NCBI RefSeq assembly: GCF_023264675.1
Contig: NZ_JAHFVG010000006.1
Span: 1 to 64,000, forward strand
DNA: 64,000 nt
DNA from: Rhodococcus sp. (in: high G+C Gram-positive bacteria)
GTDB taxonomy: Bacteria; Actinomycetota; Actinomycetes; Mycobacteriales; Mycobacteriaceae
Direction: 5' to 3'
Shown: one piece after another, positions 35,417 through 44,268 of the stretch
Layout of the letters: every line of letters begins with the position of its first letter
Position numbering within the stretch: the first letter of the stretch is position 1
Notes under the pieces: model-generated
What the model saw: the letters and a program-made list of their open reading frames with translations, nothing else
What the model was told of the DNA's origin: nothing
The model's database searches: none
Translations under genes and position numbers: made by a program

Positions 35417-37687
35417 CTAGTCGACCAGCGCCACCGAAGTGATGCGATGCAGGGTGAACCGCCGGATCTCACCGGTGGCCGCGTCGAAGGCTTCGAGCTG
35501 TCCGCCGCCGACTCCGACGGGCTCGACGACGCGCTGCGACGCCGTCCCCTGGGCGTCGACGTAGCCGATGGTGACGCTTCGCTTCACCCGAAGTGCCGTC
35601 TGCAGCAGCGCCAGCGTGGCGGTGCCGGTAGCCCTCGTGCCGTCCGATCGCACGGTCTGCCCACCGGCCTTCGATGCGCGTTCCCCGGCCCGGAGCTCGG
35701 TCACGAGGCGACCGAGCTGCTCTTCGGTCGGTACGGCCGGGTTGCGGTAGTGCGCGCGAGTGCGGCGGGTCGGAACTCGTGCCCCTCGGCTGCGCAGATC
35801 GACGATCGCCCCGTTGGCGTCCTCGCCCGCGGGCCCGAATCCGGCGGCGCCGAGTACGTTCATCACCTCGGCCAGCGATGCCTGCGAGATCGCGACGGTC
35901 GGAGCGAGGGCTCGCAGTGCCAACTGCTCGGCGGCTCCCGACGCCAGCACCTCCGCCAGCAGTGCAGGGTCCTCGCATCGAACGAACGACGACGCCATTC
36001 CTGCCCGTAGCCTTCCGTGCCTCCTGGCGACGTCGTCGATCAGGTACGACAGGCCCTGCGGAACCGGGGTGCGCGAGTGTGTGGCGAACAGCGAATGGAG
36101 TTCGGCGGCACTCATTCCGACATCGAGGGCGCGCCGCAGGCTGTTCTCGGTGATGCGGTACATCGTTGCCGCACCGGCGGACTCGACGTCGGCGACGAGT
36201 TCGATGCGGTCGTGGAGGTCCGGCTCCAGCGGGCCGGGAGCCACGAGCGTCAGATCGGCCTGCAGCAGGACGTAGTCGATGGGCGCAGGCAAGGCGTCGC
36301 GCATCGCGGCCTCGGCGTCGCCGCCGTGGAGCAGAGCCTTGCCCGGCGTCGACAGTGCCCCGCGCGCGACGATGCCCAACGTGGTGGCCTCGGCGAGCAT
36401 CTTGGTGACGGGGCGCGAGTTGAACCGCGCGGCGGATCTGGGCCGCCTCCAGGCGAGGCCGCGCGAGATGTCGGCGGCGTCGATCGCGGTGCCGGAGGTC
36501 GGCTCGGCGAGGTATTCGAGAATGGTGCGCCGGTCACGAGGCGCAGCCGGGGAACGCACTTCCTCGGACAGTGCAGCGACGGGTTTGTCGTTGGGGTCAC
36601 GCATCCCCACGAGCCAGGGCGCCCGCTGCAGTTCGAGCCACGCCGAAGCGAGAGCATGCCAGCGCGCTGCAGGCGTCGCCGTGATCCAACCGTCGACTGC
36701 TGCCGTCGGCGCCCAGTAGTCCTCGCCCGAATCGTTGGAGGGCAACGGGTCGGGGGTTCCGCTCGAGATCAGCGCGGCGGCCGCCAACAGCTCCACCAGC
36801 AAGCTCACCTGTGCTTCGTCGAGGCCGGTTGCCTTGGTGATGCGTTTGATCTCGCGCACGCCGAGGCCACCCGCTTTCAAGGCGGGTGCGGGAGCGGTGG
36901 CCAGCGACTCGACGATCAAGCCACAGTGACGAATCAGTTCGAGCGCTTCGCCTGCTGCGGCTGCGTTGACGTCTGCCAGTGGGTACTTGGTGGTCGACGG
37001 CTTCGGCGGTGAGAGCGTCGTCGGATCCGAGATCGGTTCGCCGCGCAGCGCTTGGCCGACCTGATGGGGAAGTTCGACGGTCTGCTCGTCGAGCCAGATC
37101 AACAATCCCGCGCGCAGAAGCTTCTGGACGGGGCGATCCGGCGACGTTCCGGGCGCAGCGTCACGGGTACGTCCGGTGGGAGAGGACCGAGCGAGCGTGT
37201 CCAGTAGGCCGCGCGCACCGTCGTCGATGCTTGCCAGTGCCTCGGTGATGCGTTCTGGCGTGAGTTCTTCGGTGGAGTCGAGGATGCGACCGATCCGCCA
37301 CGGGACGGCGTCTTTGGCCGCAGGAGTCATGCGCAGACTGCGGGTACCCCACACGAGTGCGCGCTCGCGCAGCGCTGTCAGTGCCTTGTCGACGGCTTTG
37401 ACACCGGCTCGCTTGTCGATCGCCGCGTCGAGAATGGCGCGCGTGACCGGCATTTCGTGGGCGCCCTCGATTGCCAGCAGTTCGAGAATCGTCAACGCCA
37501 GTGTGTCGAGCGAGTCGGCGCTGCGCAGGATCGACGCGCGCTGCTCGGCTCTTCCCGCCAGCACGACGATGGTCGACGGGGGAGGAACAGTCAGGTCGGG
37601 TCGCAGCGTGAGGGTGCCGACGAGCTCGGTATCGGTACGGGACGACAGCCACGTCGCGAGGTCCGGTTCTGCTGCTGTTTCGGTCAT
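35417..37687 (-). CDS. Helicase-associated domain protein (XPB/Ssl2-like, Rv0862c type)
   Basis: 756 aa. The last 80 residues ([21 protein letters not shown], then [20 protein letters not shown]) are a WYL-like/helicase C-terminal-associated module, and the middle contains the XPB/Ssl2-like domain. There is no ATPase motif of its own. It lies directly upstream of the XPB helicase gene, as in M. tuberculosis. A regulatory or DNA-binding partner role is inferred. Confidence 0.8.
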   Translation of the reverse strand: MTETAAEPDLATWLSSRTDTELVGTLTLRPDLTVPPPSTIVVLAGRAEQRASILRSADSLDTLALTILELLAIEGAHEMPVTRAILDAAIDKRAGVKAVDKALTALRERALVWGTRSLRMTPAAKDAVPWRIGRILDSTEELTPERITEALASIDDGARGLLDTLARSSPTGRTRDAAPGTSPDRPVQKLLRAGLLIWLDEQTVELPHQVGQALRGEPISDPTTLSPPKPSTTKYPLADVNAAAAGEALELIRHCGLIVESLATAPAPALKAGGLGVREIKRITKATGLDEAQVSLLVELLAAAALISSGTPDPLPSNDSGEDYWAPTAAVDGWITATPAARWHALASAWLELQRAPWLVGMRDPNDKPVAALSEEVRSPAAPRDRRTILEYLAEPTSGTAIDAADISRGLAWRRPRSAARFNSRPVTKMLAEATTLGIVARGALSTPGKALLHGGDAEAAMRDALPAPIDYVLLQADLTLVAPGPLEPDLHDRIELVADVESAGAATMYRITENSLRRALDVGMSAAELHSLFATHSRTPVPQGLSYLIDDVARRHGRLRAGMASSFVRCEDPALLAEVLASGAAEQLALRALAPTVAISQASLAEVMNVLGAAGFGPAGEDANGAIVDLRSRGARVPTRRTRAHYRNPAVPTEEQLGRLVTELRAGERASKAGGQTVRSDGTRATGTATLALLQTALRVKRSVTIGYVDAQGTASQRVVEPVGVGGGQLEAFDAATGEIRRFTLHRITSVALVD

Positions 37688-37769
37688 CGACTACCAGATT
37701 AGTGACCAGGAGCGGCCGATCGGTGACCTGGGCTGGTGTAGAAGGCAGGGCAGGTGTCAAAATGGGCGC

Positions 37770-37958
37770 ATGGTGAACAAGTCGAAGAAGCCCTACGTCG
37801 ATGCAGGCTGGCCCGAAACCGCGCGCGGTGATCACGCGGTGAGTGAATTGGCGTCCACGCGCGCAGGAGGCTTGTCGCCCTACGGCGAGGACACCGAGTT
37901 CCCGTTGCCGCTGGATCAGCTGCCGTACGCCCACCCCGTGACCGTCGTCAATCGCTGA
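37770..37958 (+). CDS. Small conserved protein (Rv0863-like), unknown function
   Basis: 62 aa, [20 protein letters not shown] to a [18 protein letters not shown] tail. Pro- and Asp-rich and without membrane helix. It sits in the same slot as Rv0863 in M. tuberculosis. A bidirectional terminator follows within 26 bases, supporting a real transcript end here. No function known to me. Confidence 0.6.
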   Translation: MVNKSKKPYVDAGWPETARGDHAVSELASTRAGGLSPYGEDTEFPLPLDQLPYAHPVTVVNR

Positions 37959-37983
37959 CAACTACATCCGACACCGAGCCCAC

Positions 37984-38025
37984 ATACGAGGAAAGCCCCC
38001 GATCACTCGGGGGCTTTCCTCGTAT
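37984..38025. terminator. Bidirectional intrinsic terminator
   Basis: A 19-base arm, ATACGAGGAAAGCCCCCGA, and its exact complement surround a TCAC loop. A/T-rich ends lie on both sides. It separates the small + strand gene from rpfA on the - strand, serving both. Confidence 0.85.
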
Positions 38026-38047
38026 ATGGCGTTGGAGCTGCCTGCTG

Positions 38048-38950
<903 letters not shown>

Positions 38951-39090
38951 TCACCATTTGGTAACTCTTGTTTTTTCTCGCCCGGTGAGGGTGTCGGCGG
39001 ACCCGATTTTCGGTAACGAACGAACCTGCAGCTAGCGACGCCGCAGCGCGTCCGACGTCCACCCGTTGCGCTTCCGTTACCCCATTGTTA

Positions 39091-39106
39091 TGTGATGGAA
39101 GTCACA
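39091..39106. promoter_or_regulatory. Perfect CRP-type palindrome in the rpfA promoter region
   Basis: TGTGATGGAAGTCACA is TGTGA-N6-TCACA with no mismatch. It lies between the end of the YccF-like gene and rpfA, about 430 bases from the rpfA start, in keeping with a long riboswitch leader. In M. tuberculosis rpfA is a known target of the CRP Rv3676. Three GTAAC motifs (near 38960, 39012, 39078) could be MtrA half-sites. Confidence 0.7.
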
Positions 39107-39137
39107 CCCATCCGAAATGGTGCGGGAGGGGCCAGAG

Positions 39138-39512
39138 TTACTGGACTTCGACGATTTCCTTGCCGAGGGGCATCAGCGAAATCGGAATCATCTTCAGGTT
39201 CGCGATCGCGAGAGGGATGCCGATGATCGTGATCGCCATCGCGACGGCCGACACGAGATGACCGATGGCCAACCAGATGCCCGCGACGATCACCCAGACG
39301 ACATTTCCGACGACGGATGCGACTCCCGACGTCGGCTTCTCGACGACCGTGTAGCCGAACGGCCACAGGGCGTAGACGCCGATTCGGAACGAGGCGATGC
39401 CGAACGGAATGGTGATGATGAGGATGCAGCAGACGATGCCTGCGGCGAAGTATCCGAGAGCGAGCCAGAATCCTCCGAAGATCAGCCAGATGATGTTCAG
39501 GATCACTCGCAT
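39138..39512 (-). CDS. YccF-domain membrane protein
   Basis: 124 aa. Two copies of the YccF unit: residues about 1-50 (LNIIWLIFGGFWLALGYFAAG) and 62-115 (VGNVVWVIVAGIWLAIGHLV), each with hydrophobic helices and an IPFGIASFR/IPLAIANLK turn. Inner-membrane protein of unknown role. GGGGGACC lies before the ATG. It is 29 bases downstream of another small membrane protein on the same strand. Confidence 0.85.
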   Translation of the reverse strand: MRVILNIIWLIFGGFWLALGYFAAGIVCCILIITIPFGIASFRIGVYALWPFGYTVVEKPTSGVASVVGNVVWVIVAGIWLAIGHLVSAVAMAITIIGIPLAIANLKMIPISLMPLGKEIVEVQ

Positions 39513-39541
39513 GTCGGTCCCCCGTTTTTCGAGGCGTCGCC

Positions 39542-39760
39542 CTATCGAGCGCGCCTGCCGGACATCAGTGCAAACACTATCGCCAGCACGAAGCCGAGGG
39601 GAGCGGCGATCATTGCAGTCAGATAAAGCCACAGCGGCGGCTGATCGCCGTCGATGGCAGGAACCACGAAGATGGCTGCGATGGCCAGCAAGCCGACGGC
39701 GAAGATCGCCAGAGCGATACGCAGGAGAACAGTGCCGTTGCGGCGTCGTTGGTCGGTCAC
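39542..39760 (-). CDS. Small two-helix membrane protein
   Basis: 72 aa from the GTG giving TDQRRRNGTVLL; another GTG three codons upstream is equally possible, and neither has a good ribosome site. Two hydrophobic segments (IALAIFAVGLLAIAAIFVVP and WLYLTAMIAAPLGFVLAIVF) form a hairpin with an Arg-rich end. Function unknown. Probably co-transcribed with the YccF gene. Confidence 0.6.
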   Translation of the reverse strand: MTDQRRRNGTVLLRIALAIFAVGLLAIAAIFVVPAIDGDQPPLWLYLTAMIAAPLGFVLAIVFALMSGRRAR

Positions 39761-39902
39761 GGTGTCCACGGTAGCGCCGATAACCGACGTGCTTTGCACA
39801 CTCCCTGCGCGCTAGACTGACGTATTCGCGTTCTGCCGACCGTGCAGGGCGCGAATATTTGTGTAATCAGGACGAACCGAGACAAATGGACGGGTGAGCG
39901 CA

Positions 39903-40316
39903 GTGCCTACCGGCAAGGTGAAGTGGTACGACGTCGACAAGGGATTCGGCTTTCTGTCGCAGGAGGAAGGCGAGGACGTCTACGTCCGTTCGTCTGCTCT
40001 GCCGACGGGCGTCGAAGGCTTGAAGGCGGGCCAGCGCGTCGAGTTCGGCATGGCTGCCGGACGCCGCGGCCCTCAGGCGCTGAGTCTGAAGGTTCTCGAA
40101 CCAGCGCCCACCGTGCGTCAGAACACGGGGAATCGGCGTGAGCCTGTCGAGCGCAAGCACACACCGGACGAGCTGCACGGCATGGTCGAGGACATGATCA
40201 CGCTGTTGGAGGCGACCATTCAGCCTGACCTGCGCAAGGGCAAGTACCCGGACCGCAAGACCGCGCAGAAGATCTCCGAGGTCGTACGGGCCGTCGCCCG
40301 AGAACTGGACAGCTGA
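39903..40316 (+). CDS. cspB: Cold-shock-domain protein, CspB type with helical tail
   Basis: 137 aa from GTG, beginning [18 protein letters not shown]. Residues 1-66 are a cold-shock domain with RNP1 (KGFGFL) and RNP2 (VYVRSS, where typical Csp has VFVHFS). The remaining 70 residues, including [20 protein letters not shown], are helical and shared with M. tuberculosis Rv0871. A single-strand nucleic-acid binding role is likely. An in-frame GTG nine bases earlier is an alternative start. Confidence 0.88.
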   Translation: MPTGKVKWYDVDKGFGFLSQEEGEDVYVRSSALPTGVEGLKAGQRVEFGMAAGRRGPQALSLKVLEPAPTVRQNTGNRREPVERKHTPDELHGMVEDMITLLEATIQPDLRKGKYPDRKTAQKISEVVRAVARELDS

Positions 40317-40320
40317 CCGA

Positions 40321-40351
40321 ACCATCGCGTGAGTGAACCTCACGCGATGGT
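40321..40351. terminator. Hairpin terminator between converging genes
   Basis: ACCATCGCGTGAG pairs exactly with its complement around a TGAAC loop, five bases after the cspB stop and six bases before the DUF2771 stop. No long T run, but the location between two converging genes supports termination. Confidence 0.65.
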
Positions 40352-40356
40352 CGGAT

Positions 40357-40872
40357 CTACTCCGGTGTCGTGGCGATGGACCAGATTGCGTGACTGACGA
40401 TCTCTTCCTGTTGGGTGTCCGAATCGATGACACCCGACGGGAGGCGAACTTCGACGCCGAGGAGTGTGCGTCCCTCGTCGTCGAGCGGCGGCACGGTAAG
40501 GCTGAGGCGTTCGTCCGGTAGGTAGAGGGTGTCCGACTCGACGGCTCCGCCGTTGTCGTCGGAGTACACCGCGGCGAGGATCCACGGCGCCGACGTGACT
40601 TCGCTCGGAAGCGAGAGCTGCAACGGTTGGCCTTCGCGGACCGGAACGCGAGCGCTGCTGCCGTCGCTGTCGCACAGTGGTGTCTCGACCGGGCAGTAGA
40701 GATACGGCTCGACGACGACGGTGTGGCCGTCGGCGAAGGCGGTGACCGTCGGCCGATGTGCCGGGGCGTCGCGAATCAGCAGCGCGAGTACGGCGACGAA
40801 CGCCACGCCGATGACGACGAGTCCGGCTGCGCCGATCGCCACGATCTTCTTGGTCTTCGGTGCGAGGTTCAC
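40357..40872 (-). CDS. DUF2771-family secreted/membrane-anchored protein (Rv0875c-like)
   Basis: 171 aa from GTG. One N-terminal transmembrane or signal segment (KIVAIGAAGLVVIGVAFVAV) precedes a beta-rich domain with two Cys (YCPVETPLC) likely to pair outside the cell. The layout matches DUF2771 and M. tuberculosis Rv0875c. The start touches the stop of the upstream MFS gene, so the two are coupled. Function unknown. Confidence 0.8.
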   Translation of the reverse strand: MNLAPKTKKIVAIGAAGLVVIGVAFVAVLALLIRDAPAHRPTVTAFADGHTVVVEPYLYCPVETPLCDSDGSSARVPVREGQPLQLSLPSEVTSAPWILAAVYSDDNGGAVESDTLYLPDERLSLTVPPLDDEGRTLLGVEVRLPSGVIDSDTQQEEIVSHAIWSIATTPE

Positions 40873-42522
40873 TTAGCTCACGTTCTGTCGGGGCGTAATG
40901 TCCGGGATTTCCTGTTCGGCGTGGTCGGGGCGGTTGCCACCGAAGCCGGGGAGCAGAGATTTACCGCGGTAGGTCAGGTACGTCTGCACGAGTCCGATCG
41001 TAAGCACCACCGACACGACGGTGAAACCGAGCCAGAACTCCGTCGGCAGCAACACCCCGAGCGTTCCGCCCAGAACCCAGCACAGCTGCAGGACGGTCTC
41101 GGACCGGCCGAACCCGGACGCGATGGACTCCGGTGGCAGGTCCGATTGCAGCGACGCATCGAGCGAGACCTTGGCCAACGCGCTTGCCCCCGATGCAACG
41201 AGCGCTGCCAGGGCGGCGGTCAACAAGCTGTCGGTGACGGCCGCGACGATGGCGATCACCGTGACCGACGTCGTGCACCGGAGGACGACGATTGCCGGTC
41301 GGCCCAGCTTGATGCGGGCACCGGCAGCATTGCCGGAGAAGTTGCCGATCGCCGCGGCCGCGCCGACGAGACCGAGCATCGCGGCCTGCTTGATCGGCTC
41401 GTGTTCGGTCTGTGCTTTGGCGACGAATGCCACGTAGAGGGTGAGGAAACCGGTGAGGACCCTGATGGTGCCGTTGCCCCAGAGCCCGATGATGACGGCC
41501 TTGCCGAGCGGCTGTCTCCGTGCCTTCGGCGGAGTGTCGGCCGATCCGCTGCGCCGAATCACCTCGGTCTCGGCGTCGTCGCCGTGATAGCTCAGTGTCG
41601 CGGGCACCTCGCCCTCGGTCACCTCGACCCACGCCGGAATCCGCATGCTCAGGTACGCACCGAACACCGTGATGGCGACCACGAACCACAGCGCGCCCGG
41701 TGACCCGGCGAGGAACGCGATTCCCGCCGCGATACCGCCTGCGACGATCGTTCCGCCGATCAACCCGAACACCGTCAGCCGTGAGTTGACGCGAACGAGG
41801 TCTATCTCCGGTGGTAGTACGCGCGGTGTCACCGCGCTCTTGAGGACAGCGAAAGATTTACTGAACACCAGCATCCCGAGCGCCGCCGGATAGAGGATCC
41901 AGCTGTCGAAATTGAAGACGAGTACGACCGCGAGAACCGTGCGGAGCAGGAACGACGACGCGAGCGCGATTCGGCGTCCGTGCTGCAACCTGTCGAGCAT
42001 CGGACCGACGAGCGGGGCGATGAGCGCGAACGGCGCGATGGTGATGACGAGATACAACGCCACCTTCGTCTTGTCCTCGCCCGTCGCCGCCGAGAAGAAC
42101 AACGTGTTCGCCAGAGCAACGGCGATGGCGGCGTCGGAAGCGAAGTTGGCCATCGTCGCGTAGGTCAGCGCGGTCAATCCGGATTTGTCGGCGCCGTCGG
42201 CCTTCGCTGCGCGCTGGAACGTCGCGATGCCCTTGCCCGTGAGCTCGCGGCTCCGCATCGCCGCGACCCGGGTGACGGTCAGCTTGCGAGGCATGGGCGG
42301 AGGCTTCGGTCCAGCGGATTTGGGCCCGACAGCTTTCGGCTCCTCCGGTGGGCTCGAAGGCTGGGCACGCGAAGGAGGCGCAGGCGAAGGAGGGGGAGTG
42401 TGTGCCGGATGAAGAGGAGGCAGGGGTGATCGCCGGCTCGAGGCGCGAGGCGCCGGTCGGTAATTGTCGAACCCCGGGTGTTCCTCACCCGGAGGGGTGT
42501 CGGAGTTGATGGGGTCGGTCAC
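40873..42522 (-). CDS. MFS transporter with long Pro-rich N-terminus (Rv0876c-like)
   Basis: 549 aa. Residues 1-80 are Pro/Ser-rich and presumably cytoplasmic. About twelve hydrophobic segments follow, with LVGPMLDRLQHGRR as the helix 2-3 loop. The gene pair with DUF2771 mirrors Rv0876c-Rv0875c. Substrate unknown. Confidence 0.83.
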   Translation of the reverse strand: MTDPINSDTPPGEEHPGFDNYRPAPRASSRRSPLPPLHPAHTPPPSPAPPSRAQPSSPPEEPKAVGPKSAGPKPPPMPRKLTVTRVAAMRSRELTGKGIATFQRAAKADGADKSGLTALTYATMANFASDAAIAVALANTLFFSAATGEDKTKVALYLVITIAPFALIAPLVGPMLDRLQHGRRIALASSFLLRTVLAVVLVFNFDSWILYPAALGMLVFSKSFAVLKSAVTPRVLPPEIDLVRVNSRLTVFGLIGGTIVAGGIAAGIAFLAGSPGALWFVVAITVFGAYLSMRIPAWVEVTEGEVPATLSYHGDDAETEVIRRSGSADTPPKARRQPLGKAVIIGLWGNGTIRVLTGFLTLYVAFVAKAQTEHEPIKQAAMLGLVGAAAAIGNFSGNAAGARIKLGRPAIVVLRCTTSVTVIAIVAAVTDSLLTAALAALVASGASALAKVSLDASLQSDLPPESIASGFGRSETVLQLCWVLGGTLGVLLPTEFWLGFTVVSVVLTIGLVQTYLTYRGKSLLPGFGGNRPDHAEQEIPDITPRQNVS

Positions 42523-42566
42523 GTGATCAATTCTGTCCTAAATCTTCGGCGTACGAGAGCACCGAC

Positions 42567-43409
42567 TCACTTCGGGCTTGTGAACTCCACCTCGTACATT
42601 GTGGGCCACAGCTTCCCGGTCACCAGAAAGTGGTCCGTGCCAGGGATCTGGGCGATCCCGTTGAGCACGTCGGCTCCCGAACGCTCGCCGGCGCTCATCG
42701 CGTCCCAGAGGGGCTCGGCATCGATCAGCGCCGTCACCGTGCCCGTCTTCGGATCGATCCGCGCGATGTCGAACGTCTGCCACACGTTGGCGTACACGGA
42801 TCCGTCCTCGGCGCATTCGAGCTCGTTCAAGTTCTCGAGCGGTTCGCCGTCCAGAGTGACGTCCGTCGTCGACGTCGCCTCGAACGTGACGGGATCACGA
42901 AAGGTGAGTGTCGACGAGCCGTCGCTCATCACCAGGCCGGTGTCCGCGGTGTCGCAGATGCCCCATCCCTCACCGTCGTAGGAGACGCGACGCTGCTCGG
43001 CGAGGGTCTGCCGGTCGCGGGCGAAGGCGACGCCGTCTCGCCACGTGATCTGCCACAGCAGGTCCCCTGCCACCGTGGTTCCCTCACCGAAGTAGTCGTC
43101 GGACAGGTCGACCTGGCGAAGTTCCCTACCGGTGTCGAGATCGCTGACCCGGATGTGCGACGAGCCGTTCCTGCCGGTGCTTTCGATGAGCGTGCCGTCG
43201 GAAATCTCGAGCCCCTGAGTGAACGACGACGTGTCGTGAGGAAGGGTGCGTGAGACGGTGACCGTGAGGCGCTCGGCCGGGGCCGCCGAGCCCGCGGCCT
43301 CCGAGTCGGGGTTCTCGGCAGGCGAGGAGGTGCAGCTCGCGAGTGCCAGCGTCATCGTGAGAACCGCCGTTGCCAGAGCGGCCGAGTGGAGGCGCTGCGA
43401 AGCCGTCAT
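42567..43409 (-). CDS. Glutaminyl-peptide cyclotransferase (beta-propeller type) lipoprotein
   Basis: 280 aa. A lipoprotein signal with lipobox ALASC (Cys about residue 27) precedes a beta-propeller of the plant/bacterial glutamine cyclotransferase family (PF05096): HDTSSFTQGLEI, then LLWQITWRDGVAFA, LNELECAEDGSVYANVW and ADVLNGIAQIPG. The enzyme closes N-terminal Gln to pyroglutamate on exported proteins. The start at 43409 excludes a 23-codon upstream extension that overlaps the divergent gene's promoter. Confidence 0.85.
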   Translation of the reverse strand: MTASQRLHSAALATAVLTMTLALASCTSSPAENPDSEAAGSAAPAERLTVTVSRTLPHDTSSFTQGLEISDGTLIESTGRNGSSHIRVSDLDTGRELRQVDLSDDYFGEGTTVAGDLLWQITWRDGVAFARDRQTLAEQRRVSYDGEGWGICDTADTGLVMSDGSSTLTFRDPVTFEATSTTDVTLDGEPLENLNELECAEDGSVYANVWQTFDIARIDPKTGTVTALIDAEPLWDAMSAGERSGADVLNGIAQIPGTDHFLVTGKLWPTMYEVEFTSPK

Positions 43410-43467
43410 CGGACCATCATGGCAGCCCGAACTGGGCGGTTTCGAAGTGATGCGGCAAACTGAATGT

Positions 43468-44268
43468 GTGAGTTTCACATCTTCTCCAGAGCTCGACCAG
43501 ATTCGTCCTGTCCTTGCCGAGGCCGAAGGGTTGGCGCGCCAGGCTTTGAGTGAATCCGTCGACGGTGGCGTCGGCGACTATCTCGGTGTCACCGGCGAGG
43601 ATCCGAGTGCCGCCACTCACCGCTTCGAAGCCGACCTCCCGGGTTACCGGGGATGGCAGTGGGCCGTGGTGGTCGCCGCTCCCGACGACGCCGACACGGC
43701 GACCATCAGCGAAATCGCGCTGCTGCCGGGTCTCGATGCTCTCGTGGCCCCGAGTTGGCTGCCGTGGGACGAACGTATCCGCCCCGGAGACCTCGGACCA
43801 GGTGACCTGCTGCCGCCTCGCCACCAGGATCCCCGGCTCGTTCCCGGATATGTCGCCACCGGCGACCCCGCGGTCGACGACGTCGCGCTGGAACTGGGAT
43901 TGGGCCGCAAGCAGGTCACCAGCCGCGAAGGGCGCCTCGACGCCGCCGAGCGGTGGCACGACGGAGACTTCGGTCCCGACAGTGAGATGGCGAAAGCGGC
44001 CCCGTCCACGTGTGGCCTGTGCGGTTTCTATCTTCCGATCGCCGGATCGCTGTCGGCAGCGTTCGGAGTCTGCGGCAACGAGAACGCGGCCGACGGTCGA
44101 GTGGTGCACGCCGAATACGGTTGCGGCGCACACTCGGACACCGAACTGCCCACCGGCGCTGGTTCACCGCAGTTCGAACCGTACGACGACGCAGCCCTCG
44201 AGGTCACGGACGCCCCGGCGGCAGCGGCTGATCCCGAGACTCTTCAGGACGCGCAATCGAGCAACTGA
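43468..44268 (+). CDS. DUF3027-family protein with a zinc-binding-like Cys motif (Rv0877-like)
   Basis: 266 aa from GTG (ATG at 43450 is the alternative). The acidic protein contains GYRGWQWAVVVAAP and ISEIALLPGLDALVAPSWLPW, typical of DUF3027, and a Cys cluster CGLCGF ... FGVCGNE ... YGCGAHS that could bind zinc. Its position after the Rv0876c-like gene parallels Rv0877. Function unknown. The stop codon TGA overlaps the apparent start of the next gene. Confidence 0.8.
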   Translation: MSFTSSPELDQIRPVLAEAEGLARQALSESVDGGVGDYLGVTGEDPSAATHRFEADLPGYRGWQWAVVVAAPDDADTATISEIALLPGLDALVAPSWLPWDERIRPGDLGPGDLLPPRHQDPRLVPGYVATGDPAVDDVALELGLGRKQVTSREGRLDAAERWHDGDFGPDSEMAKAAPSTCGLCGFYLPIAGSLSAAFGVCGNENAADGRVVHAEYGCGAHSDTELPTGAGSPQFEPYDDAALEVTDAPAAAADPETLQDAQSSN

